Assembly (NCBI RefSeq): GCF_014649795.1
Contig: NZ_BMTS01000022.1
Coordinates: 59,698 to 123,697, forward strand
Length of the DNA stretch: 64,000 bases
Source of the DNA: Streptomyces melanogenes
Lineage (GTDB): Bacteria > Actinomycetota > Actinomycetes > Streptomycetales > Streptomycetaceae
Reading direction: 5' to 3'
Shown here: positions 1 through 8,500 of the stretch, in pieces
Position numbering within the stretch: position 1 is the stretch's first letter
Layout of the letters: each line of letters begins with the position of its first letter
Translations under genes and position numbers: made by a program
The notes under the pieces: generated by a model
The model's database searches: none
Told to the model about the DNA's origin: nothing
The model's input: the letters and a program-made list of their open reading frames with translations, nothing else

Positions 1-1124
1 AGGGCGGCCACCACGACCGGTCGCCACCGCCCCTTCGCCGCCTCCACCGCTCCGGCCGCGCACTCCGCGACGACCAGCGCGAGCAGCGCGTACGCGGGGA
101 TGAGGAAGCGCGGCGCCGCATAGCCGATGCCGAAGAGGTAGGGCACGCCGAGCGCCGCCGCGCACCACACCGCGAGCAGCGCCGTGCGCGCCCGCCCCGC
201 GCGGGCCGCGCACAGCACGCCGAGGGCGGTGAGCAGGGGAAGGGCCAGCCACCACACCGCGCTCACCTGCGGGTTGGGCCAACCGGAGGTGCAGGGGCGG
301 CACAGCAGCGGGCCGTTGAGGGTCATCAGGTTCATGCCGAGCGCGTTGTGCAGGCTCAGCCCACCCTGTGCCTCGCCCGCGCCGTGCACCCGTTCCAGGA
401 GGCCGCCGAAACGCAGATACGCCTCGATCACCCAGGGCAGCACCCCCACGGCGAGCCCGCCGAGCACCGCTGCGGCCAGGCGCGGATGCCGCCAGGCCCG
501 TACCGCGAGGACCGCCGCGAGCAGGGCCAGCGCCAAGTAGCCGCCGTCGTACGGCCGCACCAGCGCCGTGAAGGCCACGCTCAGCGCCACCGCGAGCAGT
601 GGTCCGCGCCGCCGGTCGCGGTCCCCGCCGGCGTGCAGGAACCAGCCCGCCCCGGCGAGCGCGCCGTACGCCACGTACAGGTTGGGCATGACCTCACCCG
701 CGTAGAACTGCACCACCCACAGCCCGGCGAAGAGGACGGCGGCGAGCAGCACGACCCGGCGGCCGACCAGGGTCAGCCAGGGGCGGAAGGCGAGCGTGAG
801 CCCGGCGGCCGCGAGCAGCAGCATCCAGGCGCGCAGCACCGGCACCGAGCCCGTGAGCTGGGCGGCGGGCGCGGCGAGCCAGCTGATGCCCCGGGCCCGG
901 GGTTCGCTGAAGAAGGCGTCGGGGACCCGGGGGTCGACCTGGCTGACGTACACGGTCTCGTCCCAGCCGAGCGGCAGCCGCCAGGCGCCGGTGGCCAGTT
1001 GGACCGCGCCGCAGGCGAGCGCGAGCACGGCGCCGACCAGGGCGAGGCGGACGGTGTCCGCATGCGGAGGGCGCGCGGCCGGTCGGCTCGGCGCGGTCCG
1101 GGTCACTTGATCGGCGGCAGCCAT
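1..1124 (-). CDS. GT-C type integral membrane glycosyltransferase-like protein (3' end outside window)
   Basis: The frame stays open from an ATG at 1124 to the left edge, giving about 374 residues without a stop, so the C-terminus is missing. After a short basic N-terminus there are many hydrophobic stretches separated by short Arg-rich turns, which indicates a polytopic membrane protein. Near residue 50 the first extracytoplasmic loop carries GWDETVYVSQ; an acidic pair just after the first membrane segment is the usual catalytic signature of GT-C glycosyltransferases that use polyprenyl-phosphate sugars. The donor and acceptor are unknown. The sequence just before the ATG on the minus strand is TAGCGT, six bases, ATG, which would suit a leaderless transcript, but I see no matching -35. 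It diverges from the VOC gene. A membrane protein of another family is possible. Confidence 0.75.
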   Translation of the reverse strand, partial: MAAADQVTRTAPSRPAARPPHADTVRLALVGAVLALACGAVQLATGAWRLPLGWDETVYVSQVDPRVPDAFFSEPRARGISWLAAPAAQLTGSVPVLRAWMLLLAAAGLTLAFRPWLTLVGRRVVLLAAVLFAGLWVVQFYAGEVMPNLYVAYGALAGAGWFLHAGGDRDRRRGPLLAVALSVAFTALVRPYDGGYLALALLAAVLAVRAWRHPRLAAAVLGGLAVGVLPWVIEAYLRFGGLLERVHGAGEAQGGLSLHNALGMNLMTLNGPLLCRPCTSGWPNPQVSAVWWLALPLLTALGVLCAARAGRARTALLAVWCAAALGVPYLFGIGYAAPRFLIPAYALLALVVAECAAGAVEAAKGRWRPVVVAA

Positions 1125-1281
1125 GCGCCCACGCTACGCGGCCGGACGCCGCCGGGCAGGGAGAGTGCGCCAAGGGAGGTGCGGAAGCGGAGCGCGCGCC
1201 CCGGCGGCTCCGGGCCCGGGCGGCCGCGTCCATGTCCGTTTCGTACAAGACCCCTGCCGGGGCCGCGCCTACGTTGAAGCC

Positions 1282-1674
1282 ATGAACGCACGATTCGACT
1301 CCATCGGCCTGATCGTCTCCGACATGGCCGCCTCGCTCGCCTTCTACCGCCGCCTCGGCCTCGACATCCCGGCCGGGGCCGACAGCGAGCCGCACGTGGA
1401 GCACACGCTCCCGGGCGGCACCCGGATCCTGTGGGACACCGAGGAGGTGATCCGCTCCTTCGACCCGGACTGGACCCGCCCGCAGGGCGGCGGCCGCGCC
1501 GACCTGGCCTTCGCCTGCGACAGCCCCGACGAGGTGGACCGGGTGTACGAGGAGCTGGTGGCGGCCGGGTACGCCGGTCACCTCAAGCCCTTCGACGCCT
1601 TCTGGGGGCAGCGCTACGCGACGCTCCACGACCCGGACGGGGTGGGCGTCTCGCTCTTCGCCGCCTCGGCGTAG
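1282..1674 (+). CDS. VOC-superfamily (glyoxalase/bleomycin-resistance fold) protein
   Basis: This 130-residue protein starts with the typical VOC opening (SIGLIVSDMAASLAFYRRLGLDIP) and ends with the second half-domain DPDGVGVSLFAA, as expected for one betaalphabetabetabeta pair plus its repeat. Members of this superfamily are metal-dependent lyases, dioxygenases or drug-binding proteins; nothing here fixes the substrate. I chose the ATG at 1282 because the domain begins immediately after it and a GAAG sequence lies about 5 bases upstream; the frame is open further upstream to 1123 but that extension is Arg/Pro-rich and looks non-coding. Its 3' end overlaps the convergent AraC-type gene by 61 bases. 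Confidence 0.85.
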   Translation: MNARFDSIGLIVSDMAASLAFYRRLGLDIPAGADSEPHVEHTLPGGTRILWDTEEVIRSFDPDWTRPQGGGRADLAFACDSPDEVDRVYEELVAAGYAGHLKPFDAFWGQRYATLHDPDGVGVSLFAASA

Positions 1675-2336
1675 GCGGTGAGGGTGGTGCCGGCCAGGCC
1701 GCGCATCTCGCGGGCGAGGTGGGCCTGGTCGGCGCACCCGGCGGCGAGCGCCGCCTCCGCGTACGGCACGCCCGCCAGCACGAGGTCGAGCGCCCGCTGG
1801 AGGCGCAGGACGCGCGCGAGCGTCTTGGGGCCGTAACCGAAGGCGTCCAGGGAGCGGCGGTGCAGCTGGCGGGCGCCGAGCCCGACCGCCTCGGCCGTCG
1901 CGGCGACCGGGGCGCCCGCCGCGAGCCGCTCCGCCACCGACCGCATCAGCGGGTCCGGCTCCCCGGTCCTGGTCAGCGCCACGGCCTCGAGGGCGGTGGC
2001 CGGGTCCGGTGCCTCGGCGATCCGTTCGGCGAGGCGGCGCACCTCGCCGCCCGGCCAGAGCGCGTCGAGGTCCACGCGCCGGTCGCGCAGCTCGTGCGCC
2101 GGTACGCCGAGGGCCGCAGGTCCCGCGCCCGGTGCGAAGCGCACGCCCGCGAACCGGGCCCCGGCGTCCGCGTCCGGTACGTACGCGTGCGTGTCGGGAC
2201 CGGCGACGAAGAGCTTCCCGTCGCGCCACAGCAGGTCCATGCAGCCGTCCGGCAGGACGGGGCGGACGGCGCCCGGCTCCACCGTGCGCGCCCAGACCAC
2301 CGCGCCGGCCAGCCGCGAGGCACGCTCTCGGTACAT
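1614..2336 (-). CDS. AraC-type transcriptional regulator with DUF6597-like N-terminus
   Basis: A protein of 240 residues. The N-terminal part contains LPDGCMDLLWRDGKLFVAGPD, the hallmark of the sensor domain often called DUF6597, which precedes AraC DNA-binding domains in actinobacteria. The C-terminal third has two helix-turn-helix units: VAATAEAVGLGARQLHRRSL and YAEAALAAGCADQAHLAREM, with the conserved FGYGPKTLARVLRLQRAL linker between them. The ATG at 2336 gives the standard family start (MYRERASRL); longer frames to 2768 run antisense through the next gene. It is divergent from the trypco1 operon with an 81-base gap, so it may control that operon, the VOC gene or itself, but no operator was identified. 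Convergent 61-base overlap with the VOC gene. Confidence 0.85.
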   Translation of the reverse strand: MYRERASRLAGAVVWARTVEPGAVRPVLPDGCMDLLWRDGKLFVAGPDTHAYVPDADAGARFAGVRFAPGAGPAALGVPAHELRDRRVDLDALWPGGEVRRLAERIAEAPDPATALEAVALTRTGEPDPLMRSVAERLAAGAPVAATAEAVGLGARQLHRRSLDAFGYGPKTLARVLRLQRALDLVLAGVPYAEAALAAGCADQAHLAREMRGLAGTTLTAYAEAAKSETPTPSGSWSVA

Positions 2337-2418
2337 GTCTTCGAGGCTAACCCGGACAGCGGCGGGGGTGCTCCGCCACAATGGTCGCCCGGTCCGGCAC
2401 GGCTGCGAGGGGGCGGCG

Positions 2419-2781
2419 ATGGGTGCGCTGATGGAGTTCCAGACCGACGAAGGCGCGCAGGTCGTGGTGGAGGTCGAACGGCACGCCTCCGGCGCCAAGT
2501 TGGTGCGCCGGGGCGACAACTCGGTGTCCGAGGCGGCCCGTACGTTCGACAGCGCCCTCGAAGGCATCCGGGCCGCCGCCGAGTCCGCGCTGCACGTCTT
2601 CCGGGACGGCCGGCTCAAGCCGGACGCGGTGGAGCTGGAGTTCGGCGTGAAGCTGACCGCGGAGGCGGGCGCGGTGATCGCGAAGACGGCGGTGGAGGGC
2701 CATCTCATGGTGAAGCTGTCCTGGTCGCCCGGGACCGCCGCAGCCACCACCCCGGCCCCCGGAGCCACGGCAGCTCAGTGA
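2419..2781 (+). CDS. Trypco1 (trypsin-co-occurring, CU044_2847-type) adaptor protein
   Basis: A 120-residue protein: FQTDEGAQVVVEVER, a Gly/Arg turn, a helix (AARTFDSALEGIRAAAESAL), then VELEFGVKLTAEAGAVIAKTAVEGHLMVKLSW and a Pro/Ala tail. The EFGVKLTAEAGAVIAK signature is what I recognise as the Trypco1 family, small proteins encoded next to trypsin-like proteases in VMAP-type conflict systems, where they are thought to act as adaptors for the protease. It is the first gene of a four-gene operon: its TGA stop overlaps the ATG of the protease gene (TGATG at 2779-2783), so translation is probably coupled. The ATG at 2419 follows a GAGGGGG-rich stretch. The family call is from memory of the motif; function is inferred from context. 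Confidence 0.8.
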   Translation: MGALMEFQTDEGAQVVVEVERHASGAKLVRRGDNSVSEAARTFDSALEGIRAAAESALHVFRDGRLKPDAVELEFGVKLTAEAGAVIAKTAVEGHLMVKLSWSPGTAAATTPAPGATAAQ

Positions 2782-4517
2782 TGGCGTCACCCTCCTGGCA
2801 CGCGTACATCGAGTGCGGCGGCGCGGTCGGCGCCGGGTTCCTGTTCACCGACCGCCGGGTGCTGACCTGCGCCCATGTGGTGTGGCAGGAGGAGCGGGCC
2901 GAGGTGCGCTTCCCCGGGCTGCCGGGGCGCGAGCCGGTCGCGGCGCGCGTGGTGGCGCGTGGCGGCTGGGCGGGCGGCGCCCGGGACCCGGGCGACTGGG
3001 CCGTGCTCGAACTGGCCGAGGCCGTCCCGGTCCGCCCCGCCCGCTTCGCGCGCCCCGACGCGCCGTACGCGTACCCGCCGCCCAAGCTCCTCGCGCACGG
3101 CTTCCCGGAGGACTACGAGGAGGGGGTCATCAGCGAACTGCGCGTCGGCTCGGCCGAGTTGACCAGCAACGAGTGGACCCAGCTGGAGGACTGGAAGGGG
3201 TACGGGACGCCGGTGAGCGGCGGGTTCAGCGGGGCGGGCGTGCATCTGGCCGAGGGCGGCGAGGCGGTCGGCATGGTCTCCTCGATGGACCCGGTGCGGA
3301 TGGTCTCGGCGCAGGTCCTCGCCCGGTCCTGGCCGCCGCTCGCCGAGCACGTGCCGACCCCCGGCCACCAGGCCGCCGAGAAGCGCGCCCTGGCCTCGCT
3401 CCTGGCGCGCGTGCCCGAGGGCGCGGCCGACCCGGACCGGCTGTTCCGGCAGGCGGTGGGGCCGCTCGGCCTGGCGCCCCCGGACGGCGGCTTCGCCAAT
3501 CTGTGGGAGGCGGTGTGGCATCTGCTGGCGGAGTCGGTGCCCAGGGCGGGCGCGCTGCCTCTGGCCGAGTTCGCGGTACGGCTCGCGGCGGCGGCCGACG
3601 AGGGTCCGGCGCCGGACCCCGGCCTCGGGAGCGGGCTGCGCGAGTGGGCCCGTGCCTACCGGGCCCGCTTCAACGACCCGGGCGGCGGCCCCGGACGGGC
3701 CCCCGACCTGGGCTGGTCGCCGGTCCTGGTGGAGATCAACCGCAGCGGCGAGGGCAGGAACGCGCTCCTGGTCGAGGTGTACGCGTACCGGGACGGCAGC
3801 CGCAGGCTCGTCGACGCGGCCACCGTCACCGGCGAGAGACAGCTGCGCGAGTGGGTCCTGGACCGGGTCGACGCGGCGTTCGGGGACCTCGACGACCGGG
3901 GCCGGGCGCTGGTCGCGTTCGCGCTGCCGCGCAACTGGCTGCACAAGCCGGTCGACCAGTGGGTGCGGCGCAAGGGCATCGAGCCGCCGCTCGGCTGTGT
4001 GTCACCGGTCGTCGTCATGGACCGGCTGCGCCGCAAGAACCCGCGGCTCCAGTGGACGCTGCGCCAGATGTGGGAGACCCTCGACGGCCGCAGCGGCTCC
4101 CCCGTGTACCGCATCGAGTGCGGCAGGGCGCCCCGCCCGGACAAGCTCTCCGTACAACTCCAGGACGTGTACGGCCCGGTGGGGTTCGCCCGGCCGCCGG
4201 ACCCGGCGCGGGCGGCCACCGAGCCGCACGGGGCCGCGCTGAACGCGCCCTCGCCGATCGTGCTCTGGCCGCACACCGGCTGCACCGGGGCCGCCTGCGA
4301 CGGCGGGTGCCGGGGCAGCGGCTTCCTGGACGAGCTGGGCCGCTGGCTGGCCGACCTGGCGCCCGGTGAACTCCCCGGCCACGTCCTGAAGTTGCGCAAG
4401 GAGGCGTTCATGCACGACGAGGGCGGGCCGCACTGGGCGGCCGGGCTCACCCTCGTCTGGGAGGACCCGCGCCGCTTCCCCGCCGTCGCCCCGCCCGACC
4501 GGTCCCCGCTGAGCTGA
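2781..4517 (+). CDS. Trypsin-like serine protease fused to VMAP-type C-terminal region
   Basis: 578 residues in two parts. Residues about 5-190 are a trypsin-fold protease: His32 in VLTCAHV, Asp72 in DWAVLEL and Ser150 in GFSGAGV supply a complete catalytic triad, although the serine motif departs from the usual GDSGGP. There is no signal peptide, so the protease is cytoplasmic. Residues about 195-578 contain an all-helical linker (about 200-310), then alternating strands (SPVLVEINRSGEGRNALLVEV) and CVSPVVVMDRLRRKNPRL, ending in a Cys-rich patch (GCTGAACDGGCRG) and LVWEDPRRFP; this matches what I know of VMAP C-terminal regions in vWA-MoxR conflict systems. Start is fixed by the TGATG overlap with the upstream gene. 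The MoxR gene begins 19 bases downstream. In the proposed system the ATPase and regulator would control the protease, the likely effector. Confidence 0.85.
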   Translation: MASPSWHAYIECGGAVGAGFLFTDRRVLTCAHVVWQEERAEVRFPGLPGREPVAARVVARGGWAGGARDPGDWAVLELAEAVPVRPARFARPDAPYAYPPPKLLAHGFPEDYEEGVISELRVGSAELTSNEWTQLEDWKGYGTPVSGGFSGAGVHLAEGGEAVGMVSSMDPVRMVSAQVLARSWPPLAEHVPTPGHQAAEKRALASLLARVPEGAADPDRLFRQAVGPLGLAPPDGGFANLWEAVWHLLAESVPRAGALPLAEFAVRLAAAADEGPAPDPGLGSGLREWARAYRARFNDPGGGPGRAPDLGWSPVLVEINRSGEGRNALLVEVYAYRDGSRRLVDAATVTGERQLREWVLDRVDAAFGDLDDRGRALVAFALPRNWLHKPVDQWVRRKGIEPPLGCVSPVVVMDRLRRKNPRLQWTLRQMWETLDGRSGSPVYRIECGRAPRPDKLSVQLQDVYGPVGFARPPDPARAATEPHGAALNAPSPIVLWPHTGCTGAACDGGCRGSGFLDELGRWLADLAPGELPGHVLKLRKEAFMHDEGGPHWAAGLTLVWEDPRRFPAVAPPDRSPLS

Positions 4518-4536
4518 AGGAACTGGAGCAGCGCGA

Positions 4537-5565
4537 ATGTCCCTGTGGCCCGTGTACACCGGCGGCGGCGAGCCGCACGACGGCATCACCCAGCTGCCTC
4601 CGCCGCCGCCCTGGCGCGCCTTCGACGGGAAGCCGGTGCTGCCGCCGCCGTCCGAGGACCCCGACGACGCGGCCTCCTCGCCGGACCGCACCCACCGCGC
4701 ACAGACGTACGTGGTCACCGAGCAGAGCGTCGAACTGGTCAACGCGGCCCTGTACTTGAGGCGCCCGCTCCTTGTCACGGGCCCGCCCGGCAGCGGCAAG
4801 TCGAGCCTTCCGTACGCGGTGGCGCGCGAGCTGATGCTGGGCCCCGTGCTGCGCTGGAACGTGACGAGCCGCAGCACGCTGGACGACGGGCTGTACCAGT
4901 ACGATCCGCTGTCGCGGCTGTACGCGGCGCGGGAGGAGCGGACCGAGGCCTTCGGGACCCCGAGCGACATCGCCGAGCATCTGCGGCTCGGCCCCCTCGG
5001 CACCGCCCTGCTCCCCCACCAGCGCCCCCGGGTCCTGCTGATCGACGAGATCGACAAGGGCGATCTGGATCTGCCGAACGACCTGCTCAACGTCCTGGAG
5101 GAGGGCCAGTTCGAGATTCCGGAGCTGGTGCGGACGGCACACCGCCATCCCAACGCGGCCGTCATGGTGGCGGGCGCGGACCTACGGGTGCCGGTGCACC
5201 GGGGCCGCGTCCGCTGCCACGCCTTCCCCTTCGTCGTGCTCACCAGCAACGGCGAGCGCGAGTTCCCGCCCGCGTTCCTGCGCCGCTGTGTGACGCTGGA
5301 GCTCAAGCAGCCGGACAAGCAGCAGCTCAAGGCGATCGTGGAGGCACATCTGGGCCCACTCGACCACCACGCGCTGGAGCTGGTCGACACGTTCCTGCAC
5401 CGCGCGTCCGGCGGCGAGCTGGCCACCGACCAGCTCCTCAACGCGGTGTATCTGACCCGCACTTCGGGGCTCCAGGGCACCTCGCGCGAGCAGCTCGCCG
5501 AGCACCTCATGCCGTATCTGAGCCAGGCGCTGGAGCCGGAGGGCCTGCGGCCCGATGAGTTCTGA
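4537..5565 (+). CDS. MoxR-type AAA+ ATPase of the VMAP operon
   Basis: 342 residues. After a Pro-rich N-terminus (QLPPPPPWRAF) comes an AAA+ module: Walker A GPPGSGKS at residues 82-89, Walker B LLIDEIDKGD with Asp170-Glu171, sensor-1 region VVLTSNGEREFPPAF near residue 239, and FLRRCVTLEL with the arginine-finger region. A helical lid follows to the C-terminus. MoxR ATPases typically work with vWA proteins as chaperones or assembly factors; here the partner would be the vWA-like region of the next protein. The insert RTAHRHPNAAVMVAGADLRVPVHRGRVRCHAFPFV after Walker B is longer than in generic MoxR proteins. Its stop overlaps the start of the next gene by 11 bases, consistent with translational coupling. 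A GGAACTGGAG stretch precedes the ATG. Confidence 0.9.
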   Translation: MSLWPVYTGGGEPHDGITQLPPPPPWRAFDGKPVLPPPSEDPDDAASSPDRTHRAQTYVVTEQSVELVNAALYLRRPLLVTGPPGSGKSSLPYAVARELMLGPVLRWNVTSRSTLDDGLYQYDPLSRLYAAREERTEAFGTPSDIAEHLRLGPLGTALLPHQRPRVLLIDEIDKGDLDLPNDLLNVLEEGQFEIPELVRTAHRHPNAAVMVAGADLRVPVHRGRVRCHAFPFVVLTSNGEREFPPAFLRRCVTLELKQPDKQQLKAIVEAHLGPLDHHALELVDTFLHRASGGELATDQLLNAVYLTRTSGLQGTSREQLAEHLMPYLSQALEPEGLRPDEF

Positions 5566-8500
5566 GCCCGCCGGGCAACGGCATCTCGCGGACCGGCTGC
5601 GGCGCGTGCTCGCCGCGGCGGGCGGCCGTGCGCCGACGGGGCGGGAGCTCGCGGAAGCGCTGTGGCTGGCAGGGCACATAAGGCCGGAGCCGGAGGTGCG
5701 CAGTGGCACGGACGCCCGGCTGCCGCTGCCGCCGCTCCCCGACGACGTACGGGAGCGGGCGGCCCGCGAACCCGAGGAGGCCGCCGGGGAGAACCCCGCC
5801 GAGCCGCCCTACGAACCCGAGCGGGTGCCGCTGCGCACACCCCCACCCCCCGCGCCCGCGCCGGAGCGCGCTGGCGACCACGCGCCCCTCCTCACGCCCG
5901 CGCCCGCGATGCTCGCGCACCCCCTGGCGCTCCAGCGGGCCGTACGCCCGCTGAAGCGGCGGGTGCCGTCGGCGTACGAGCGGGAGTTGGACGAGACGGC
6001 GACCGCCCACCGGGGCGCGCTGGTCGGCGACCGGCCCGAGTGGTGGTTCCCGGTGCTGCGCCCGCGCCCGGAGCGCTGGCTGCACCTGCGGATCGTCTTC
6101 GACTCGGGTCCCACCATGGCGATGTGGCGGCCGCTGCTGCGCGACCTGCACCGGGCGCTGGCCCAGACGGGCGCGTTCCGCACGGTGGAGGTGCTGCCGC
6201 TGGCCGCCGACGGCGGGCTCCCGGCGCGCCCGGCCGCGACCAGCCGTACGGCCGTGCTCGTCCTCAGCGACTGCATGGGCCCGCAGTGGCGGGACGGCCC
6301 GGCCGGGCGCCGCTGGTACCGCACGCTGCGCGGCTGGGCTCGGACCCTGCCGGTCGCCGTGGTCCAGCCGCTGCCGGAACGGCTGTGGCAGTACACGGCG
6401 TTCGCGCCCGCCGCCGGACTGCTGAGCGCGCCGGGCCCGGGCGCGGCCGGGACGTCGCTGACGTTCCTCCCGTACGAGAGCGACGCGGCCGCGCCCGCAC
6501 CGGGCGGCATCCCGGTGCCGGTCCTGGAGCCGTCGGCGCGCTGGCTGCGCAACTGGGCGGAGCTGGTGGGGGCGCGCGGCGGGACGCAGGTGCCGGGCGC
6601 GGCGGCGGTGCTGGGGGTGCGCCCGCCGCACGGCGATCCGGCGTCCCCGGTCCCCGATCTGCCCGCCGACGAACTCGTGCTGCGGTTCCGGTCGGTGGCG
6701 TCCCCGGCCGCGTTCCGGCTCGCGGCGCATCTGGCGGTGGGGTGCGCGCATCTGCCGGTGATGCGGCTCGTGCACGCGGCCGTGGAGCCGCACCCGCAGC
6801 CGCAGCACCTGGCCGAGGTGGTGGTCCTGAGCGGCATGCTCACGGCGGTACCGGGCCCGCCGGGCGCGTACGACTTCCGGCCCGGGGTGCGCGAGGTCCT
6901 GCTCGGCACCCTGCCGCACACGGCCCACGTCCGTACGACCGGCCTACTGAGCCGCGTCAACGCCCGCATCGAGGCGATGGCGGGCGCGGTCCCGGGCGAG
7001 TTCCGCGCCCTGGTCGCGGCGCGGGGCGGGCCGGTGGGGGCGGTGCCGGGGGATCCGTTCGCGCTGGTGAGCCGGGAGAGCGTGCGGTTGCTTCGGGGGC
7101 CGGAGGGGGTGGGTGGGGGCGGGCGGGTGCTGGCGGGGCGGTACGAGTTGCTTGAGCTCATCGGGCCGCGCCCGCCCGGCGAGGTGTGGCGGGCGTCCGA
7201 GCTGACGTGGCGCCGGACGGTGGCGGTCACGCTCTACCGCTTCCCGTCGGACGGCCGGCCCGCCCCCACGCACGGGTTCCTGGCCGACGCCCGCCGGGTC
7301 GCCACCGTCCACCACCCCCAGCTGCTGCTGAACTTCGACGCGTTCGCGGCCGAGGACGCCTGGTGCCTGGTGACCGAACTGGTCGAGGCGCCGACACTGC
7401 GCGAGTCGATGGCGCGGCACCCGGACGGCTGGCCGGCGGAGGACATTCTTCGTACCGGGCGGGAGCTGCTGTCCGGTCTCGGCGCGCTGCACGAGGAGGG
7501 CATCGTCCACGGCGGCGTACGCGCCGAGAACGTCCTGATGTCGGACGAGCGGGGAGCGCTGCTGTGTGACCCGGGCGTGCGGCACGATCCGGGGCCTCGG
7601 CCGGAGGACGATCTGCTGGAGGTGGGGCGGCTGCTCTTCGAGGTGGCGGTCGGCACCCGGCTCACGGACGAGGGCCTGGCCACGGCCCCGGCCGTGCTGC
7701 ACGAGTACCGCACCCCGCTCTCCCTGGCCGTTCGGTCGGCGATCGCCGGGCTCCTTGACAGCTCGCTCGGAGTCCGCCGCCGCGCCGCCGCCGAACTACT
7801 CGACGCCCCCTCCACCACCCGCCGCGTCTACCGCCTGCTCGGCCCGCCCGAGGCCTGGGTCGACGGCATTCCGGCGCCCGACTCCGACGGCCCCGAGCTG
7901 CGCATGCTGTGCGCGCTGGTGCTCGCGCGCGGGGAGCGGGTGGCGGGCACGGAGCTGTGGGAGCCGGAGTGGCGGCACGACGTCCACGCCGTGGCGAACC
8001 GGCTCAGGCGCCTGGGCCACCCGGTCGAGGGCACGGCCGACGACACGTACCGGCTGACCCTCAAGGGCGCCGACGTCGACCTCCTCGGCGCCGAACAGCT
8101 CGTCTTCCAGGCGGAGGCGGCCGAGTCCTCCGGCGACCGCGACCTGGCCCTGGAGCGGTACGAGACCGCGCTCGGCCTGTGGGCGGGCGAGCCGCTGGAG
8201 GGGATGCCGGGGTACTGGGCGGCGCGGCACCGGGGGGAGCTGGCGGAGCTGCTGCGGACGGTGGTGGAGCGGCGGGATGTGCTGCTGCTGAGGACGCCGC
8301 ACACCGTGGTGGTGATCAGGGTCCGGTCCCGGGAGACAGAGGTCATCCCCGTCGCGTTGCCCGCGACCCTGGAGGCCGTGTTCGGGGCTACCCCGCAGGC
8401 CGAGGATCCGTACGGCGCCGCCCACCTCGTCCTGCGGATCGACGAACCTCCGCATGCTGTTCTGCGTTCGGTGGTCGAAGCACTGCCCCAGGCACTGGAC

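Noticed and set aside
5555..6900. A functional vWA metal site in the SAV_2336-like region
   Set aside because: The best candidate, FDSGPTM, lacks the DxSxS pattern, so only the fold is suggested.
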